From Nitrospirales bacterium (GTDB taxonomy: Bacteria; Nitrospirota; Nitrospiria; Nitrospirales; UBA8639), in NCBI GenBank assembly GCA_013817135.1, contig JACDDF010000061.1:1-8751 (forward strand): a stretch of 8,751 nucleotides of DNA. The letters are read 5' to 3'. A program made the position numbers and the translations under genes. The notes beneath the pieces were generated by a model. The model was not told where the DNA came from and made no database searches. It worked only from the letters and a program-made list of their open reading frames with translations. Positions 5,980 through 8,751 of the stretch are shown piece by piece. Every line of letters starts with the position of its first letter. Position 1 is the first letter of the stretch.

Positions 5980-7104
5980 TTGATTCGTATTGAACCGGTC
6001 ACCGACCGCGCCGGTCTCAAAGAGTTTATTCGCCTTCCCTGGAAGTTGTACCACTCAGATCCTCATTGGATTCCGCCTTTATTGGTCGAACGGCTCCATA
6101 CCTTTTCCCAGAAAAATCCCTATTTTCAGCATGCTCGTTGGCAATGTTGGCTGGCCTATCGCGGACAGGAACCCGTTGGTCGAATTTGCGCCCAGATTGA
6201 CGACCTGCATCTCAGCCGTTATCAGGATCAGACGGGGTTTTTTGGCTTGCTTGAAGCAGAGGAGGAGGCCAGTATCTTTCACTCGCTATTTCAGACTGTG
6301 GAAACCTGGCTTCAGACTCAGGGGATGACGAATGTTCGGGGGCCGTTTAATATGTCGATCAATCAGGAGTGTGGTTTATTGGTCGATGGATTTGATTCAC
6401 CGCCCATGATTATGATGGGCCACGCCAGGCCTTACTACGCGCATCATGTTGAACAAAATGCCTATGAAAAGGCCCAGGATCTTCTGGCCTATCGTATTGG
6501 AGTACATTTTAGTTTTCCCCCTAGAGTTTCTCTGTTTCTCAAAAAAGCGAAAACCTCGATGCATATTCGTCCGTTACGGCGGAAGTATCTGAAGGAGGAT
6601 TTAGCGATTATCAAGGATATTTACGAAGAGGCCTGGTCAGATAATTGGGGATTTCTTCCGTTTACCGATGCAGAATTTGCCGAGATCGGACAGCAGCTTA
6701 AGCTATTGGTTAAAGATGATTTTGTGCAGATCGCTGAAATCGATGGAGAACCAATGGCGATGTTGGTTGCCTTTCCCAATATCCATGAGGTCATTCGAGA
6801 TCTGAATGGGCATCTGTTTCCATGGGGTTGGCTAAAAATCTTATGGCGGTTGAAAGCGTCTTATCCCCGGTCGGGTCGGGTTGCCCTCATGGGAGTGCGT
6901 AAACGATTTCAATCCAGTCCGATGGGTGCGGCGATGGCCTATGGTTTAATTGAGGCGGTGAGGGAGGCAGTGCTTCGAGCCCGAATTCAGCATGTCGAAT
7001 TGTCCTGGATTTTGGAAGAGAATAAACGCATGCGTCACATTCTAGAATCTCTCGGAGCCGAACCATACAAGACGTATAGAATTTATGAGAAGCATCTTCA
7101 ATGA
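5980..7104 (+). CDS. bcerS: GNAT-superfamily N-acyltransferase, probable bacterial ceramide synthase
   Basis: A 374-residue protein that looks like two GNAT-like halves. The first half holds FIRLPWKLYHSDPHWIPPL (16-34), a strand GRICAQID (67-74), and GPFNMSINQECGLLVDGFD (121-139), a block conserved in this family as I remember it. The second half (about 195-374) has IAEIDGEPMAMLVAFPN (251-267) and ends with ELSWILEENKRMRHILESLG (340-359), a typical C-terminal GNAT strand-helix. Known: the Caulobacter ceramide synthase is a GNAT-type protein unrelated to eukaryotic CerS, transferring an acyl group from acyl-CoA to the amine of the long-chain base. Here the other ceramide genes lie nearby and a lipid hydroxylase gene is directly upstream, supporting this role. 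No transmembrane segment is obvious. It starts at TTG 5980 and ends in a TGA that overlaps an ATG (ATGA). GNAT membership is strong; the acyl acceptor is inferred. Confidence 0.75.
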   Translation: MIRIEPVTDRAGLKEFIRLPWKLYHSDPHWIPPLLVERLHTFSQKNPYFQHARWQCWLAYRGQEPVGRICAQIDDLHLSRYQDQTGFFGLLEAEEEASIFHSLFQTVETWLQTQGMTNVRGPFNMSINQECGLLVDGFDSPPMIMMGHARPYYAHHVEQNAYEKAQDLLAYRIGVHFSFPPRVSLFLKKAKTSMHIRPLRRKYLKEDLAIIKDIYEEAWSDNWGFLPFTDAEFAEIGQQLKLLVKDDFVQIAEIDGEPMAMLVAFPNIHEVIRDLNGHLFPWGWLKILWRLKASYPRSGRVALMGVRKRFQSSPMGAAMAYGLIEAVREAVLRARIQHVELSWILEENKRMRHILESLGAEPYKTYRIYEKHLQ

Positions 7105-7127
7105 TTGCCGATATCTGTTTCGTGTAG
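7101..7127 (+). other. Eight-codon ORF overlapping the N-acyltransferase stop, possible coupling leader
   Basis: ATG at 7101-7103 overlaps the TGA of the N-acyltransferase gene as ATGA and opens an eight-codon reading frame (MIADICFV) that ends with TAG 7125-7127, 4 nt before the ATG of the nucleotidyltransferase. Since that ATG has no visible Shine-Dalgarno sequence, ribosomes terminating here could restart on it. This is a sequence observation; translation of the mini-ORF is unproven. Confidence 0.2.
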
Positions 7128-7131
7128 CCAT

Positions 7132-7962
7132 ATGGAGCTTGACCACCTACCTGTGACGGCCCTGGTATTAGCTGGTGCCCGAACCGGTCGAGATCCAGTT
7201 GCCCAGATGGCAGGGGTATCAACTAAGGTTCTGGCAAAGGTGGGTGGGGAACCTATGATTTCCCGTGTATTGCAGACGTTAGACCAGTCGCACACTGTGG
7301 GGAAAAAAATTTTATGCGGGCCTTCATGGGAAACGGTACAAGATAATCCGTTTCTAGGGACATTGATTGAGTCGGGAGCGGTGCAGTGGGTGGAACCTCA
7401 ACAAGGTCCGAGTCTCAGTGTTGCGAGGTTTTTAGAGGAACATCCTCATGAATTCCCTGTCCTGGTCACGACGGCGGACCATGCCTTGTTAACGGCGGAG
7501 ATGGTTGATTATTTTCTCCATGCGGCGCAGGAAAAACAGATGGATGTGGCCGTGGGGCTGGTGCCGTATTCCTCTGTTGTGGCGTCATACCCTCAATCTA
7601 AGCGAACGGTCACACGACTCACGGGCGGAGGGTTTTGTGGGTGTAATCTCTTCGTTCTTCGTACCCCAAAGGCTAAGCGAATGGTGGAGTTTTGGAGCCA
7701 GATTGAGCGTGAGCGCAAGCATCCCCTTCGCCTGATTCGAACCCTTGGGGGGCTGGCCCTGGTCCGCTATATACTTGGTTGGTTGTCGCTTGCAGAAGCT
7801 TTGAATCGGCTTGGGCGGAAGCTCAATCTTCATGTGCAAGAAGTGCTGCTTCCGTTTCCCGAAGCGGCTATTGATGTAGACACTCCCGAGGATCTTGCCT
7901 TAGCGGAAGCAATCTTGGCGAAACGACAGGAAGGCATGGAGAAGGGCGTGGCTCTGGGCTAA
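7132..7962 (+). CDS. MobA-like NTP transferase-domain protein (nucleotidyltransferase)
   Basis: A 276-residue protein from ATG 7132. The nucleotidyltransferase fold shows ALVLAGART at 10-18 (the nucleotide-binding loop, less glycine-rich than in MobA), Lys32 in TKVL, TTADHALL at 113-120 where the metal-binding Asp is expected, GGGFCGCNLFVL at 165-176, and VDTPEDLALAEAIL at 249-262, the second metal-site motif typical of cytidylyltransferases and related enzymes. It probably couples a nucleotide to a phosphorylated small molecule or sugar. Its position right after the ceramide synthase-like gene suggests CDP- or NDP-activation of a sphingolipid head group, but neither nucleotide nor acceptor can be read. 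A moderately hydrophobic segment (207-220) is unusual for the family and may contact membrane. An in-frame TTG at 7105, directly after the preceding stop, would add 9 residues; ATG is preferred because the fold starts soon after it. Confidence 0.75.
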   Translation: MELDHLPVTALVLAGARTGRDPVAQMAGVSTKVLAKVGGEPMISRVLQTLDQSHTVGKKILCGPSWETVQDNPFLGTLIESGAVQWVEPQQGPSLSVARFLEEHPHEFPVLVTTADHALLTAEMVDYFLHAAQEKQMDVAVGLVPYSSVVASYPQSKRTVTRLTGGGFCGCNLFVLRTPKAKRMVEFWSQIERERKHPLRLIRTLGGLALVRYILGWLSLAEALNRLGRKLNLHVQEVLLPFPEAAIDVDTPEDLALAEAILAKRQEGMEKGVALG

Positions 7963-8009
7963 TCATGGAGGGATTGGCATGGGCGTCTTCCGCGACAATC
8001 ACCTAAAGT

Positions 8010-8030
8010 AAAAAATCGATGGAGCCCCAT
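8010..8030 (-). terminator. Weak candidate intrinsic terminator for the right-hand minus-strand gene
   Basis: On the minus strand, directly after the stop of the cytidylyltransferase-like gene, ATGG-GGCT-CCAT (complement of 8019-8030) forms a 4 bp stem with a 4 nt loop, followed after 3 nt by six T (complement of 8010-8015). The position is ideal but the stem is very short. No comparable structure was found for the converging plus-strand gene. Confidence 0.3.
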
Positions 8031-8031
8031 T

Positions 8032-8751
8032 TCACGAGGGATGAATTTTGAACAGACGTTCAGCATGGTCTAAGTCGGATGGATTATCGATCTCGGCCCA
8101 ATTCAACCCCTTAATGCAAAAAGTCGACACATGACCCTGTTGGGCTAATTCGTCGAGGAGTGATAAGTACCATTGCTTGAGCGCCTCGGGTTTACGAATT
8201 CGTTGGTCTAACGTTGAAAGAAAGATTTTAGGTCCATTGCCCTGAAATCGGATCATGCCGATGGACTCTCCGTTCACGTGTTCGATTGGCAGGGTTTTGC
8301 CAATTCGATCCAAATGTGTGCCACGGACGATGACTTTCATATCGTCAGCATCGTAGCGAACTTTCTCATCGGTCACTAAGGTAATGGGAGTAGAGGGGGC
8401 CTGCAGCAGACCTTGTAGTACCGCTGATTCAAATAGGGTGTCCCCATTAATTAATAGAAAATCCTGGGTCATATCGTTTCGGGCCGCCCAACAACTCATC
8501 AAATTATCTGCCATGGCAAAAAATGGATTATAGATGGTGCGGACAGAACCGGAGGCGATATTGTCAGCCAGAAGAGCTTCGACCTTCTCAGCCCCAAACC
8601 CTACCACAATGTGAATGGAATCAATTCCCAGGCGAAGAAGTTCCTGAATTTGCCATTTCACAATTGGTTGTCCATTGACCGGAACGGTACATTTGGGTTT
8701 ATCGGCTGTATGCGGGAGTAACCGTTTTCCTTGTCCAGCACTTAATATCAC
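8032..8751 (-). CDS. Phosphocholine/inositol-phosphate cytidylyltransferase-like nucleotidyltransferase, N-terminus cut by window edge
   Basis: 239 residues are visible. Residue 1 is a GTG codon (8749-8751) at the very edge and probably encodes the Val of a VILSAGQG strand, so a few N-terminal residues lie outside. Motifs: SAGQGKRLLP (4-13) with KPK (18-20) for NTP binding, NPFFAMADNLMSCWAA (75-90), a pattern seen in LicC-type and IPCT-type enzymes, NGDTLFE (102-108) with Asp104 as metal ligand, and NWAEIDNPSDLDHAERLF (217-234) with Asp222. Such enzymes make CDP-choline, CDP-inositol or similar from CTP and a phospho-alcohol for transfer to lipid or surface polymer. It converges on the plus-strand operon with 69 bp between the genes. 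In this setting it may activate a sphingolipid head group, but it could instead belong to a neighbouring, unrelated pathway beyond the window. The acceptor cannot be deduced. Confidence 0.8.
   Translation of the reverse strand: MILSAGQGKRLLPHTADKPKCTVPVNGQPIVKWQIQELLRLGIDSIHIVVGFGAEKVEALLADNIASGSVRTIYNPFFAMADNLMSCWAARNDMTQDFLLINGDTLFESAVLQGLLQAPSTPITLVTDEKVRYDADDMKVIVRGTHLDRIGKTLPIEHVNGESIGMIRFQGNGPKIFLSTLDQRIRKPEALKQWYLSLLDELAQQGHVSTFCIKGLNWAEIDNPSDLDHAERLFKIHPS

Noticed and set aside
7105..7131. TTG start adding nine residues to the MobA-like protein
   Set aside because: No good ribosome binding site at a useful distance, and the nucleotide-binding strand begins soon after the ATG at 7132. 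Kept as an alternative only.
7968..8000. Hairpin GATTG/CAATC after the plus-strand nucleotidyltransferase as a terminator
   Set aside because: Large internal loop and no T-run on the plus strand.
1..8751. tRNA or rRNA genes, CRISPR arrays, insertion sequences, attachment sites
   Set aside because: Read for on both strands: no repeat-spacer pattern, transposase motifs, terminal inverted repeats or tRNA-like cloverleaf were seen.

Overview
This window reads as a bacterial sphingolipid (ceramide) biosynthesis locus in a Gram-negative-type bacterium. Base composition looks close to 50% GC by eye. Start codons are mixed (ATG, GTG and TTG), several with good Shine-Dalgarno sequences. The phylum cannot be fixed from sequence alone. 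A Nitrospirota- or Proteobacteria-like sphingolipid producer would fit, but that is a guess.

Left block, minus strand (4756 down to 1, leaving the window at base 1). A HIT-family protein is followed by four genes that look like one operon: a fatty acyl-AMP ligase (FAAL), an extended SDR/epimerase-type reductase, a dedicated acyl carrier protein, and a serine palmitoyltransferase-like PLP enzyme. The last gene is cut off by the window edge about 40-50 residues short. The spacings in the operon are 34, 37 and 2 nt. A perfect TATAAT lies upstream of the FAAL gene. This set matches four of the five structural genes described for bacterial ceramide synthesis in Caulobacter (acyl-ACP synthetase, ACP, Spt, CerR).

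Centre (4757-5145). A divergent intergenic region of 389 bp holds a candidate promoter for each direction. It also holds a cluster of small palindromes and direct repeats that could be operators.

Right block, plus strand (5146-7962). It encodes a histidine-rich membrane fatty acid hydroxylase, a double-GNAT-like N-acyltransferase resembling the bacterial ceramide synthase family (the fifth core gene), and a MobA-like nucleotidyltransferase. A second, different nucleotidyltransferase of the phosphocholine/inositol-phosphate cytidylyltransferase type comes in from the right on the minus strand (8032-8751) and is cut at its N-terminus by the window edge.

Inferred pathway: FAAL activates a fatty acid as acyl-AMP and loads it on the ACP. 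Spt condenses acyl-ACP with an amino acid (serine expected) to a 3-keto long-chain base. The SDR reduces the keto group, the GNAT protein N-acylates to (dihydro)ceramide, and the membrane hydroxylase adds a hydroxyl to one of the chains. One or both nucleotidyltransferases may supply a CDP-activated head group. No head-group transferase is visible in the window. The HIT protein is the least expected member, and its role is open.
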